The notes beneath the pieces are model-generated. The model saw nothing but the letters and a program-made list of their open reading frames with translations. It was not told where the DNA came from and did no database searches. 64,000 nt of DNA from assembly GCA_963921935.1 (NCBI GenBank), contig OY998175.1:305559484-305623483 (forward strand), given 5' to 3'. This stretch comes from Galeruca laticollis (taxonomy: Eukaryota > Arthropoda > Insecta > Coleoptera > Chrysomelidae). The position numbers and the translations under genes are program-made. Below, piece by piece: positions 42,863-53,624 of this stretch (position 1 is its first letter; each line of letters starts with the position of its first letter).

Positions 42863-44275
42863 TAAGTAGTTATTTTTGGCTAGACCAAGAAGTGACCTAA
42901 CTTGTGATTGACTTAATATCTGTATATACAAATTTTTTTATACCTTTTATTGGAAATTTTTGTCTGTATTTTGCATTTGTTTTCATTTATGGAGCTTCAA
43001 ACTTCAACTGTTAACTATAGATTTAGCAACAACCATATTGACAAGTTTGGAGTGCTATAAATAAAAGCCGATCCATTATACCGGGTGGCCCTCCACATTC
43101 GCCTCGGTATTTATACGAGAAATGTAGAGAGTTAGGGAAAATCATTTAGCACAGTCATATGTGGGTCCATGAGGCGCATATTCTAAAATTATTTTGAAAT
43201 ATATAGGGTGATCCCCAAAAAAATAACACACCAAAGTTATATTTTTTCTTATGGAACATATTTTTAGATACTATAGACAAAATAAAGGTGAAATACTATT
43301 ATATTTCATATACTTCAAACTGACCGTTACTGAGAAATTTTGAGAAATCTAAAAATACAGACCATAATTTGAAAATTGTTTTAACCCTGTAACGTATAAC
43401 GAGCTGCTCGTGATTAAATGTACTGCTTAGCTCAAAGGTTAAATTTACCTACTACATGAAATTTTTAATGCAATATTATACAGAGTGGCGAAAAAAATTG
43501 CCTCAAAATTTGGACACACATTTAATCAAATAACTTCTTAAAGTTGAATGGAACACCCAGTATTTAGTGGCATAATTTGACGCAGAATTAGATTCCCTTC
43601 AAAACTATATTAGGGTTCCTTATACCTATCTTGAATGAAAAGCTTAAAAAGCATTTTAAAAACCTTTGTTATTGAGGAATACGTAGATTCGCTAGAAGCA
43701 CAAGTTTAAATTTCCGAAAATACGGTGTAACTAAAGTAAAATGCAGGCAAATGTAAAAACTCAAATTTATTGCCAATATTGAAGCATTCTTCAAAATAAG
43801 AAGCTGCACGTGTCTTAATTATTGAGGCGAAATATGTTAAATTCGCTTCATATTGAAATAAATACCAAAATTACAATATGGGGTCAATAAAAACAGACAT
43901 TTACAATTTCCTATGAAACTTATTATACAATTTTATCAATAATAGTAGGCTTTGGCCTAGATGACGTTAATTATGAAACAAAAAGTATTTGACGGTAACA
44001 TAACCTGTTAATAAAACCATTATCATTGTTTTAACTGGTTTAAAATTATTGTCTTTTTGAAATATTGTAAAATGAGTTTATTAGCGTCAAGAGTATATGC
44101 TCAAAGGTATCCTAACAGGAGTCATCCTCACAAGCGTTCATTGGGAAAGTTCTTGCAGCTTTTCCGAAGAACAGGCAGTGTATCTTATATACTCCGTTTT
44201 TAAAAGGCATGGAGTAATAAATCACTCATTTGGGCCGGAACCATAGGCGTACAACATTTAGTCAACAGTAAAAAC

Positions 44276-44485
44276 ACAAGAGCTTTTTTTTTATCGGATA
44301 AATTTCTCTTTGCAACGAAACAGTTTTGCCAATCACTAATTTTACGAGAAAAACTGACATGATAAAATCGCGACACCGAAGGTGGAGCGATTTTATCTAA
44401 TGTCAGTTTTTCGAGCAAATTTAGTGATTGGCAAAACTTTGAGTCAAAGAGGAATTTATCTAATAAAAGAAAAGCTCGAGTGTTT
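44276..44485. repeat. hairpin repeat with 95-bp arms
   Basis: Left arm with CGGATAAATTTCTCTTTG, GTTTTGCCAATCACTAA and AAAAACTGACAT; the right arm is the inverse (ATGTCAGTTTTTC, TTAGTGATTGGCAAAAC, GAGGAATTTATC). The loop is about 17 bp (44368-44384). A MITE-like foldback. Confidence 0.85.
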
Positions 44486-44945
44486 TTTGGCAAGATAAAT
44501 TAACGACAGAATATATGGATGAACAACAACAATAATTGCGACTCATTGTCATTGTGTAAAAGTGACGTCCGCTTACTAGATATTGAGGAAGAGAAGTTTT
44601 TATCGCGATAAAAAAGGATGCACCTTTTTTATCGATGGCAAAGTGACAATAACATTTCCAGGTATATGACATTTTAACATTGGAGTTAATTTATCATTTA
44701 AAAAAAAGTTAAAGCTTCTAAAATTATCTCATTTCCGAAAATAACCGTTTTGTAATATTATTTAAAATGAAATTTCAAATTAAAATAATATAATAAACTG
44801 TGGATTATATCACTGACATCAATTTTCCAGAAAATTTATTATTATGTATAAAAGGGCGTAGACGAGTCCCTCCACTAAGCTCCAGGTAGTTTTAATCCTA
44901 CATACAATAAATAATAAAATAAATGTTAATAACAATTTTATACAA

Positions 44946-44948
<3 letters not shown>

Positions 44949-44990
<42 letters not shown>
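44949..44990. repeat. (TA)n microsatellite at a PLE end
   Basis: 42 bp of pure TA. It lies about 106 bp beyond the hammerhead-like core of the PLE fragment, just as a TA run lies beyond the core of the PLE at 2.9-5.3 kb. Confidence 0.9.
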
Positions 44991-44993
<3 letters not shown>

Positions 44994-45095
44994 AAGATAG
45001 TCTTTGCTGACTGTTAGGAATAAAACTGGTGAATATTGGGGAAAGCAGCAAGAAGAAAACGGAAAACGTGTACTCTTAACGGAAAATTTTCAAGC

Positions 45096-45123
45096 TTTCG
45101 AGGATGATTGTCCTCATTATCAG
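45096..45123 (-). ncRNA. candidate hammerhead ribozyme core in a second PLE family
   Basis: On the minus strand: CTGATAA, an extra T, GAGGA, a short loop, TCCTC, then GAAA. The stem II sequence is unrelated to that of the other PLE families here, but the layout is the same. The G expected at position 6 of CUGAUGA reads A. Confidence 0.35.
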
Positions 45124-45837
45124 GAATACTGAAATGGAAAAACAGCATTAAGATACTGTAGTTGATAAGTAATATATAATATAGAAGAAATGGCAACAGG
45201 TGCGAACTTACCTCCGAATTGAGGTTAGGATCCATTATGTTATATAAAAATAAACTACGGACATTCAAGTATGAAACAGTTCACTAAAAAAAGGTTTAAA
45301 ATAGCACAATCACAATCAGATGACTAGAAAAGCCAACATCTAACACCATTTTGCAGACAAACGAAACACGAGTGCTTTTTTATTGTCAAAAGCCGGCAGG
45401 AAACTGATATCAAATTCTTCTAATTTGGAGGGACTGAATTGACAGGCAATGATGCCAACCAATAGTTGAGTGGATGAACGTGACAACAAGTACCATAAGA
45501 GAATGGTCTCCGCTGTGAAAGTTCATATTAAGGATGGAAAAGAAGAATGCAGAGGGGTTGAGAAATTGCATTCATAAGAAAGAAGAAGAGGAAATTGATA
45601 TATCCCAATGGTAAGAGTTTTGTATAACAACAAAACATATACCTTGGAGGACAAAGTTAAAACACAACACCAGCCAAAAAAGACAAAATCAAAAGCAATT
45701 AAGTAATAATAATATTGTAATATAGTAATTATTAAAGTAAAAATAATAATAATTATGTAATATATATATATGTATACTAAAAAGGTGATAATGCCAACAC
45801 CAATGCACCCAAAATAAAAGATGTTTTTAGAGATATG

Positions 45838-46270
45838 TTAGTTATCTTCAAAAAGGGTAGTGTCAATTGAGGGAACGTGATTGTCATTAGTGGAAAGAAG
45901 GTTATAGTTGTAATCTAGGGATAACAAAAAGGAATAAATCTCACTCAAGTTGTCTGTGTCAGTCTTTTTGTTAATTACATTGTTAGATTGTGAAATAAAA
46001 GCCATTTCTAGGAATGATCTCTTAATTTTGTTAGACTCTGTCGCCAACACCCTTACAGCCTCAAAATTCATACGATGGTCAAGAGAATGAACATGGTTTG
46101 CTAAAGCGCAACGCTCCGGATGTAATCTACAATCACTCTTATGTGAAACAATACGGTTAGAAAGTGATCTTAAAGTCTGTCCAATATACTGTTTATCACA
46201 GTCCCCACATGGAACGCTGTACACAACATTGGTAAGAGAGGTCAACGGACTTTTATCTTTAACTCTAGTA
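45838..46270 (-). pseudogene. PLE GIY-YIG endonuclease end fragment
   Basis: 135 open codons on the minus strand. VVYSVPCGDCDKQYIGQTLR is the GIY-YIG start (here VVYS and QYIG) with the CxxC insert typical of PLEs. LSNRIVSHKSDCRLHPERCA and LANHVHSLDHRMNF follow, with the catalytic Arg and His region, then RSFLEMAFISQSNNVINKKT at the C-terminus. The polymerase is missing; the fragment starts abruptly at the right edge of the insertion, as a 5' truncation would. It differs clearly from the PLE at 2.9-5.3 kb, so it is another family. Confidence 0.85.
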
Positions 46271-47887
46271 AAAATTGATCTAATTGTTGAGCAGTTTCAA
46301 GATTGCTAACAAAACGGAGTATAATATGCAAGAACGGTATAAGCCGGTTACTGGAAATGAGGAAAAAGACTATTTGGTGATGTTATCTCGGGTTGAATAC
46401 CCTCACACAAGTCAACGAAAAATATGTGAAACAACTGGAATAAGCAGACAGAGTATCCAAAGAATAATTAAAAAGTACAAATTCCACCCGTATCGCGTTC
46501 AACTACATCAACAGCTTTTTGAAGAAGATCGACAACTGAATTTTTTTTATGGGTTTTAAAAAAGTTTGGTGATGAAGAAAATTCGTTTCATTATGTGCTT
46601 CTTTCCGACGGGTCAACTTTTCATAACAACGAATTAGTTAACAGACATAACTTTGACTATTACAGTGACGAAAACCCTAATATTTTCAGAACCCTTGATC
46701 ACCAGCACAGATGGTGGAATAATTGGAACGCAAGTAGTAGGTCCTCACTTTTTTGATAGTCACTTAAACGGCGAAATGTTTATCGGATTTATTAGGGATA
46801 ATTTGCCTGTGCTGTTGGGAAGTATACCTATTAACATTCGTCAACGGATGTGGATGCAGCTAGATGGTGCTTCTGCATACTTTGATAGACGTGTTAGAAA
46901 CGAGTTAGATCGACAATATCCAAATAGATGGATAGGACAAGGAGGTCCACAGAACTGGCCAGCCAGGTCTCCGGACTATTTTTTATGGAGATATATCAAA
47001 AATATTGTTCACGATACACCGCCAACGACACCTCAGAATATGAAAGTAGGAATAAGAAATGCGTTTTATTCCATACCGCAAAATATGTTATCCAGAGTTC
47101 AGCACTCATTTCAAGAAAGAGTTCGCCTATGCATCGTGAATAATGGACACCATTTTGAGCATTTATTAACATAATAAACTATTTAAGATTCTTAATTTTT
47201 TGATTAAATGACTTCAAAAATGCTTTTTTGCTTTTCATTACAATACAGTGTGTTTCATTTTTAAGATAAATAAAATACCTAAAGTAAAATATGAAAACGC
47301 CTTTTTTGTAAAAAGCGGAAGAGATAGGTATAAGGAACCCTAATATAGTTTTGAAAGGATTCTAATTCTGCGTCAAATTATGCCACTAAATATGGGTGTT
47401 CCATTCAACTTTAAGAAGTTATTTGATTAAATGTGTGTCCAAATTTTGAGGCAATTTTTTTCGCCACTCTGTATAATATTGCATTAAAATTTTCATGTAG
47501 TAGTCAACTTCAACCTTTGAGCTGAGCAGTAGATTTGATCACGAGCAGCTCGTTATACGTAACAGGGTGAAAACAATTTTCAAAATGTGGTCGGTATTTT
47601 CAAATTTCTCAAAATTTCTCAGAAACGGTCAGTTTTAAGTATGGGAAATTTAATAGTATTTCACCTTTATTTTGTCTATAGTATCTAAAATATGAAAAAA
47701 TATAGGGTGTTCCATAAGAAAAGATATAACTTTGGTATGTTATTTTTTTGGGGATCACCCTATATATTTCAAAATAATTTTGGAATATGCTCCTCATGGA
47801 CTCACATATGACTGTGCCAAAAGTTTTCCCCTAACTATCTTCATTTCTCGTAGAAATACCGAGGCGAATGTGGTGGGCCACCCGGTA

Positions 47888-48105
47888 TAAAGAAAAGTGT
47901 TCAGCACTTTGACAACCGCGCACAGAACACACAGTTTTTTTGCACTTGGCAACAGCTGAAACATTAGAGACATTGTATTATAATCACTCTGATCGCATTT
48001 TTCTGATATGTAATACACGTTAAAAACCAGTAAAAGTTTATTTATGGTTTAATAAATAGTTTTTACGTTGCAATGGGCTATAAAATACAGGGAGAATTGC
48101 CAACA
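47888..48105. repeat. dispersed repeat, copy 1
   Basis: Shares TTGCACTTGGCAA, ATAATCACTCTGATCGC-like, TTTTTCTGATA and AAACCAGT(A/G)AAAGTT blocks with 58490-58625, and TATAAAATAC.GGGAGAATT with 59050-59080. The right-hand copy is split by other repeats. Element type unknown. Confidence 0.7.
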
Positions 48106-48910
48106 TAGTGGTCTTTTGACGGATTGGAGATTATCGGTATAATATTGCAGTTTTGAAGGTTAAAATTTAAGTCTAGCCGGCTGAATTGGAGCCTGGATCG
48201 AGACTAGGTGTATTGGACGATTTGGTTTACATAACAAACAATGCAAGTGTCCCCCTGAAATTAGAGCCAGAGTCACGTAGACCTAAAATATGAGCGAAAT
48301 AAGGTCGAAAACGCGAATTTTGCATTATAATGAAACAAATAAGAAATATTAGGCCGGTAATCTTAAGGTGAGTCTCGTGTATCTTTTTTTAACATTATTC
48401 CTCCTTAGTTTATTCTCTTGAGTCAATACGAATACATATCAATTAAATTTAGAGTGATTCATTATGGCATTATACGCATAGAACTAAATAACTGCAGAAT
48501 AATGCGACAAGTTGAAATTACAAACACAAAGGATAAATGCAACGATTACAGGAGTCACACAAAATGCTTTAAAAATTTGTGAAAAAATAGAAACAAAAAT
48601 TAAACCACTGTTAGGTTTATTTGAGACAAAACTATTACGTCTATGATGATCCCAAAAGACATTATTAGATTTAATTAGATATTAATTTCAAGTATTGCTA
48701 GCGGCCAGTGAACTTGAAGGTCACTGACAAGGTGTAGTAAGGTCAGTAGCATATTAAGGAATCACGACTGTTTTATAAATAATGCGTCAACAAGGTCGCG
48801 GAACAGATCGTTGACTGTGTTGGCTTGACAATATAATTTCCTATATATAGAGAGAGTTCATTTCTCTTAGAGATTAGTAATAGTACAAATGTTTATACTC
48901 TGTGTTACAC
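48106..48910. other. stretch without recognised gene
   Basis: About 800 bp; no frame or repeat I can name. It ends at the 3' end of the RTE LINE. Confidence 0.5.
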
Positions 48911-50901
48911 ATGGTCAGTAATTTGTATCTACTTCAAGTGCCGTCTTCGTTCCGAAGGTTGGCAATCATCAAGGCTATTCGTATTTTGGATATCGCTGCT
49001 CTAAATAGGTGACTATTGGTGGCGTTGAACCACTCGCGAAGATTTTTTAACCAGGAATGTTTTCTCCTTCCTATTGACCGTCTTCCACTTATTTTTCCTT
49101 GCACAACGAGCTGGAGCAGTTGATATTTGTCCCCCGTCATAACGTGACACAGGTAGAGCAGCTTCCTTTTTTAAATAGTTAGGACAATTTCCTTGTCTTG
49201 TTTTATCCTTCTTAACACTTCGGCATTAGTGACTTTCTGTACCCATGAGATTCTCAAAATCCTGCGATACACCCAGAGCTCAAATGTCTCTACTTTCTTT
49301 ACATCGTTCTTCTTTAATGTCCATGATTCCATGCCATAGTACAGCACTGACAGAACATAGCATCTCATAAGGCGCAATTTGAGTTTCAAGCTGAGATCTC
49401 GACTGCAGAATACTCGTTTCATCCTCGTGAAAGTACTCCGCGCTTTTTCAATTCAGATTTTTATCTGCTGAGAGCAGTCCGCATTTTCATTGAAAGGAGT
49501 TCCCAGATAATTGTATTTTCTCACTCTTTCAATTGGTTGGTTGTGTATTAATATATTTCCGATGTTTTGGACCGATTTTGTTATAACCATAAATTTGGTT
49601 TTGTTTGTGTTTAGTGACAGTCTATATTCCTCACTAGCTTCCACAACTGCATTAACAAGTTTCTGTAGGTCTTGAAGTGTTTCGGCTATCAGCACTGTAT
49701 CATCGGCATATCTTAGATTGTTGATTGGTCTTCCATTGATTTTAATGCCATATTCCTGATCAGCCAGTGCTCTATTCATGATATCTTCCGAGTATGCGTT
49801 AAAAAGGATTGGTGAAAGCACACATCCCTGACGAACTCCTCTTTTTATTTCTATATCTTCAGTTGTATTTTCTTCTATCTTCACTACTGCTCTTTGACCA
49901 TAATAGAGATTTGAAATAATGTTGATATCTCTAGAGTCTAAGTTTTTTGCCTGCAACAGTTTTATGAGGTGATCATGGCGCACTTTATCAAAGGCTTTAG
50001 TGTAGTCAATACAGCATAGATACATATCCTGGTTTATGTCTAGGCATCTCTGGGACATAACGTTAAGTGCGAATAACGCTTCACGGGTACCCAGGCCATT
50101 TCTAAACCCGAATTGAGTTTCACTGATGTCCTGTTCTAGTTTCCTATATAATCTGGTATGTATGACTTTTAAGAATGCTTTCAAGGTATGTCCCATTAGA
50201 CTTATAGTGCGATAATCTTGACAATGTTTAGGATTTCTTTTCTTTGGTAGCGTTATAAAAGTTGATATCAGCCATTCCTGTGGTATGATTCCTGATTTAT
50301 AGATGTTGTTAAACAGATCCACCAAGACATGTATCTGCTCTTCTTCAATAAGTTTAAGACCTTCGGCTGGTTGTTCATCTGGGCCTAGTGCCCTCCTGTT
50401 TTTTAGCGAGTTCAGAGCATATGAAACTTCTTCCTCTGTTATTTCTGGTCCTTCGTCTCTGTCCGCGCATTCAAGGTATTCCTTCTGTCTATGGTCTTCA
50501 AAGAGTTCCTCGACATAATTTTTCCAGGCTTTTAGTTTTTCTTTTATATCTGTTATTATTCTACCATCTATGTCGTATAATGTATTGAGTCGCTTCCTTC
50601 TTTGCATTCCTGCTAGTTCTTTTACTTTCTTGTGTATATTGAAGCTGTCATATTTTTGTTGCAGTTCTTCGATTTCTTCACATTTTGTTTTATAGAAATT
50701 TTCCTTTGCCACTCTGATTTTCTTCCGTATTCCGACTTGTATTGTTTTGTATTGTTGTTCGCATTTGTCTTTAAAAGTTCTTCTTTCATTCATGAGATGT
50801 GGAATTTCGTCGGTCATCCAATCGTGTTTTGCTGTACGTATCTCATTCTTACAAATTTCCTTCATAGGTTCCATCAACGCTGATTTAAAGTGATGCCATT
50901 T

Positions 50902-50938
<37 letters not shown>

Positions 50939-52345
50939 TGTTGGTTCTGATTTTCTTCTTCCAGATCAAGTTTTCGTAAGTTGTTGTTTATTTTTGTTTT
51001 TATGTTCTGGCGAGTTTTTTCCTTTTGTAAATGTCCAATATCCACTTGGTTCCTTTAAGTGCTTTTTATTGTCCTCTTTAATTTGATGTGAATTCGTGCT
51101 ATCAATGGATTATGGTCGGAAAACACGTCAGCGCCTGGATATGCTTTTACCGATTTAACACAATTTCTGTATCTCTCATTTACCGAAAAATAATCTATTT
51201 GATTTCTTACCGGTTTCTTTTTGTTGTCTTGCGGAGATTTCCAGGTATATAGTCTTCGCATGGGAAGTTTGTAGAAAGTATTTGTTATTATGTAGTTGTT
51301 CACTTGGCAAAATTCTAGCAACCTGTCACCTCTTTCATTTCTCATCCCAAGTCCGTACTCGCCTACGTATTTATCTCATTTTTCGTTTCCAATCTTAGCA
51401 TTAAAATCGCCTAAGATAATTGTAACATCTCTTGATTTTATTGAAGATAGGCCTGACTGAACACCTTCGTAAAATAGCTCGATCTCTTCATCAGGTTTTT
51501 TGGCTGTAGGAGCATATACTTGTATGATGTTTAGTTTGCTCGTATCTGTTTGAAGTTGTAAAAGCATGATTCTATCTGATATAGGAGTGAAACTAATCAC
51601 CGATGACATAATATTTTTTGACACAAGAACTGCAACTTCATTTATATGGTGGGCCTCATTATTTCCAGAGAAATATATCATACCGTTTGCCGTGATGAGT
51701 TGGTCCGAATCTGGCCACCTGCTGTCGCTGATACCGAGTATATCTATACATAGTCTTTCCATCTCTTGTATCACATTATGCATTTTTCCCGACTCAAACA
51801 TACTCCTGACATTCCATGTGCCAATCTTTAGTTTATTTCCAATTTGGTGTTGTGCTGTTGTTGGCTTCGATTTGTCACAGGGATTTCGTAGGTTAACGAC
51901 CTGGGAGGCCCTGTGGTCTCGCTTTGGGTTTCCTCCCCTGCCGGATCTTGGTATCCGATATCCATGATCAGTGAAGTTTGTGTTTTGTTGTATAGCCATG
52001 ATGATTGTACTAGAGAAATCCATGTGGATCTTTAATGTAGTGTTTTCTCCTTGCCTTCTACATTCTTATGCCGTTGACTAATAATAGTTCTTATATTGTT
52101 GGTTTCATATGTCCCCAAAAGCAGGGTTGCCATTTGCGCCAGATCCGCCGTACTGAAGTCCTTCTTCTCCGCCTTCTCTGCCGGTATGGTCTTCACCCGT
52201 ATCCCTGGGCCAGGGACCCTAAACAGGTACTAGCCTCTCGGGTCAGGAGACGCCTGGAATCTGCAGTAGGCAGGGATTTATTCATTCTCCCTGATAGGAC
52301 TATCCAAAAGGAGTTCCTATCTGCTACCTGTAATTTATATAAGTA
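48911..52345 (-). mobile_element. RTE-type LINE, near full length
   Basis: A 3.4-kb LINE on the minus strand with a 5' untranslated region (52345-52024) that is less AT-rich than the surroundings, one long ORF (52023-48934) and almost no 3' untranslated region. RTE elements have such short 3' ends. Its tail codons MIANLRN and the last bases resemble those of the truncated RTE in the pogo-type element. Ends are approximate. Confidence 0.88.
48934..52023 (-). pseudogene. RTE-type endonuclease/reverse transcriptase ORF with four stops
   Basis: One frame of 1,030 codons with only four stop codons (51375, 51054, 49452 and 49170, each the first base on the minus strand) and no frameshift. Endonuclease: KLKIGTWNVRSMFESGKMHN, DILGISDSRWP, VTIILGDFNAKIGNE, NQIDYFSVNERYRN and GADVFSDHNPL. 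Linker: DWMTDEIPHLMNERRTF. Polymerase: CQDYRTISLMGHTLKAFLKV, LCCIDYTKAFDKVRHDHL (first Asp), GVRQGCVLSPILFNAYSEDI and NLRYADDTVLIAETLQDLQK (YADD). C-terminus: RRILRISWVQKVTNAEV and RRKHSWLKNLREW. A TA run inside the frame (50905-50937) encodes ten alternating Ile and Tyr between the endonuclease and the linker. The start at 52023 is the first Met of the frame. Confidence 0.9.
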
Positions 52346-52379
52346 ATTTTAAATATATGTTGTCCCAGTGAGTTTTGAT

Positions 52380-53135
52380 AAACGATGGTATTTATTTAAC
52401 CCTAAAGAATGGTTCAAGTGCAAAGTGTTTCCCGAAGATGAATGGTTCGATGGTTCAAGAAGTACATACGAGGGGCACTTGCTAAATAACCAACACATGT
52501 CTATTAGTAGATACCATAACAAATGATATTCCACCTAACACATTTGATTACAAACAAGTTCAGTTTCCACAAAATTTTGAATTTAACAATCTAGCAAAAC
52601 AACAATTCTACAAGGCTAGGTAAATAGATTTACTCATATCTGCAGATATTTTCTACCAACTCATTGGGACAAAGGAGATAAAATTAAATGAAGATCTTGT
52701 TCTACAAGAGACCGTTTTGGGTAGGCTGATAATAGGTTCAGTAAGTATAAATACATTTTCAAATGGTTTTTCTTGTAATTTTCTTACAGAAAAGTCTGAT
52801 AAACGTTTAGATGTAACAATAACCAAATTCTGGGAAACGGAGGAAATACCACAAGAGGTAATTCTAAGCACAGATTCACAAAAATGTGAGGAATATTTTG
52901 AAATAACAACCACTCGTAACAGCAGGTCGATTTGTTGTAAAGTTACCATTTTCAAAAAACCCAGACAATTTTGGAGACATTCTTCTCCCTCATTCAATGG
53001 GCTTTGGGCTTTAGGAAGGGTAGTAGAAACTTTTAGTGGTTCCGATGGAAAAATACAGATATTTAATGGATAATTTACACGAGGAGTTTCCAAATTATGT
53101 CTATTACCTAATCAAGACATTGATTGAAGTGGCCT
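52380..53135 (+). pseudogene. BEL/Pao retrotransposon protease-RT linker remnant
   Basis: Plus strand: DIPPNTFDYKQVQF, then IDLLISADIFYQLIGTKEIK and LQETVLGRLIIGSVS (the protease end of BEL/Pao, where IDLLIGADxFW and TxxGWIVSG are usual). Next ITKFWETEEIPQEVILSTD and SQKCEEYFEITTTRN, then GRFVVKLPFSKNPDNFGDIL in another frame. FWE.E........S..E..CE..F..T......GRY.V.LP is the standard BEL/Pao linker before the polymerase. Frameshift near 52925 and stops near 52620 and 53015. The polymerase core, integrase and LTRs are not present. Confidence 0.75.
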
Positions 53136-53622
53136 TCAATGGCGGGGGAAATGTTCAGCACTTTGTCAACTGTTTTGGCATCAGGGAACACCAACACGAA
53201 AAACTGCGTTGAAATTTTACCGAAGTCGCGTCATGCTACTCTCTACAATAGCCCTATAACAGACATACTGTAGTGCACTGTGAATGTTTCCTGTGGGTTA
53301 ATTTCAAAAAAATTCATCCTACGCCAGGAAAATGTATCCCACTATTTACATATAATACACCTGATGGGTCACCGTCACATTCAAATAATGCCACTTATGT
53401 GGGTAAAGTGCATATTAATTGTTCATTGGAATTGAGACTAACCGTGTCAGGTTTTGATGAAGCGGTAACGGTTCTGGTTTTCTGTCGATTATATAAGAGG
53501 GAAATGTTGCGAATAACATACTTACATACTTAGTTGAATGATTCGATTTCAGCTTGCCTTCATAAAAGCTGTGGTACATTTTTTGTTAATGTATTATGAA
53601 AAATACTTTCTAAATCTGATTA
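53136..53622. other. stretch without recognised gene
   Basis: Nearly 490 bp between the BEL/Pao scrap and the mariner. A frame of 86 codons at 53273-53533 has no features I recognise. A cysteine- and loop-poor composition argues against an OBP exon. Confidence 0.45.
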
Positions 53623-53624
53623 TA

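Larger units (their letters stand above)
44197..46325 (-). other. 2.1-kb insertion inside the mariner
   Basis: Interrupts the transposase between VSYI and ERYKPVTG. Its outermost bases form a short inverted pair, TACTCCGTTTT at about 44200 and AAAACGGAGTA at about 46310. It contains a hairpin repeat, a TA run and a 5'-truncated PLE end on the minus strand. About 620 bp at 44481-44948 and 45280-45830 carry nothing I can name. Confidence 0.65.
44072..47174 (+). pseudogene. mariner-type transposase, split by an insertion and deleted at the active site
   Basis: The N-terminus (44072-44196) reads RVYAQRYPNRSHPHKRSLGK and RRTGSVSYI. After the insertion it continues at about 46330 with RYKPVTGNEEKDYLVMLSRV, HTSQRKICETTGISRQSIQR (helix-turn-helix) and KFHPYRVQLHQQLFEEDRQ. 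The catalytic part shows LLSDGSTFHN (first Asp, in another frame), GTQVVGPHFFDSHLNGEM, MWMQLDGASAYFDRRVR (second Asp) and NWPARSPDYFLWRYIK. The usual SPDLTPLDFFLWG has lost five residues, so 36 residues in place of 41 separate the second and third acidic positions. It ends NNGHHFEHLLT. At least three frame changes occur between 46556 and 46700. Confidence 0.8.
43481..47471 (+). mobile_element. mariner-type transposon at the centre of the foldback
   Basis: Starts and ends with CAGAGTGGCGAAAAAAATTG; the inverted repeats run about 170 bp (43481-43650, 47325-47471) between TA dinucleotides. The transposase is on the plus strand and is split by a 2.1-kb insertion (about 44197-46325). Without that the element would be about 1.9 kb. 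Confidence 0.8.
43081..47885. mobile_element. foldback element with 400-bp arms, TA duplication
   Basis: The arms 43081-43480 and 47472-47885 are inverted copies, starting CCGGGTGGCCC on both strands and flanked by TA. Before the inner mariner arrived the arms met at TGCAATATTA-TA-ATATTGCA, a continuous palindrome of about 800 bp with TA at its centre. A second terminus-like motif, TAGGGTGATCCCC, lies inside each arm (43204 and 47758). The right arm has about 15 bp, CCCTATATTTTTTCA on its minus strand, that the left arm lacks. Confidence 0.8.

Noticed and set aside
52068..52346. Plus-strand 92-codon frame as a gene
   Set aside because: It lies in the less AT-rich 5' untranslated region of the minus-strand RTE LINE and shows no domain.
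53273..53533. Possible third exon of an OBP gene
   Set aside because: The cysteines do not show the C-x3-C spacing expected of the second and third conserved cysteines, and there are no suitable splice sites.
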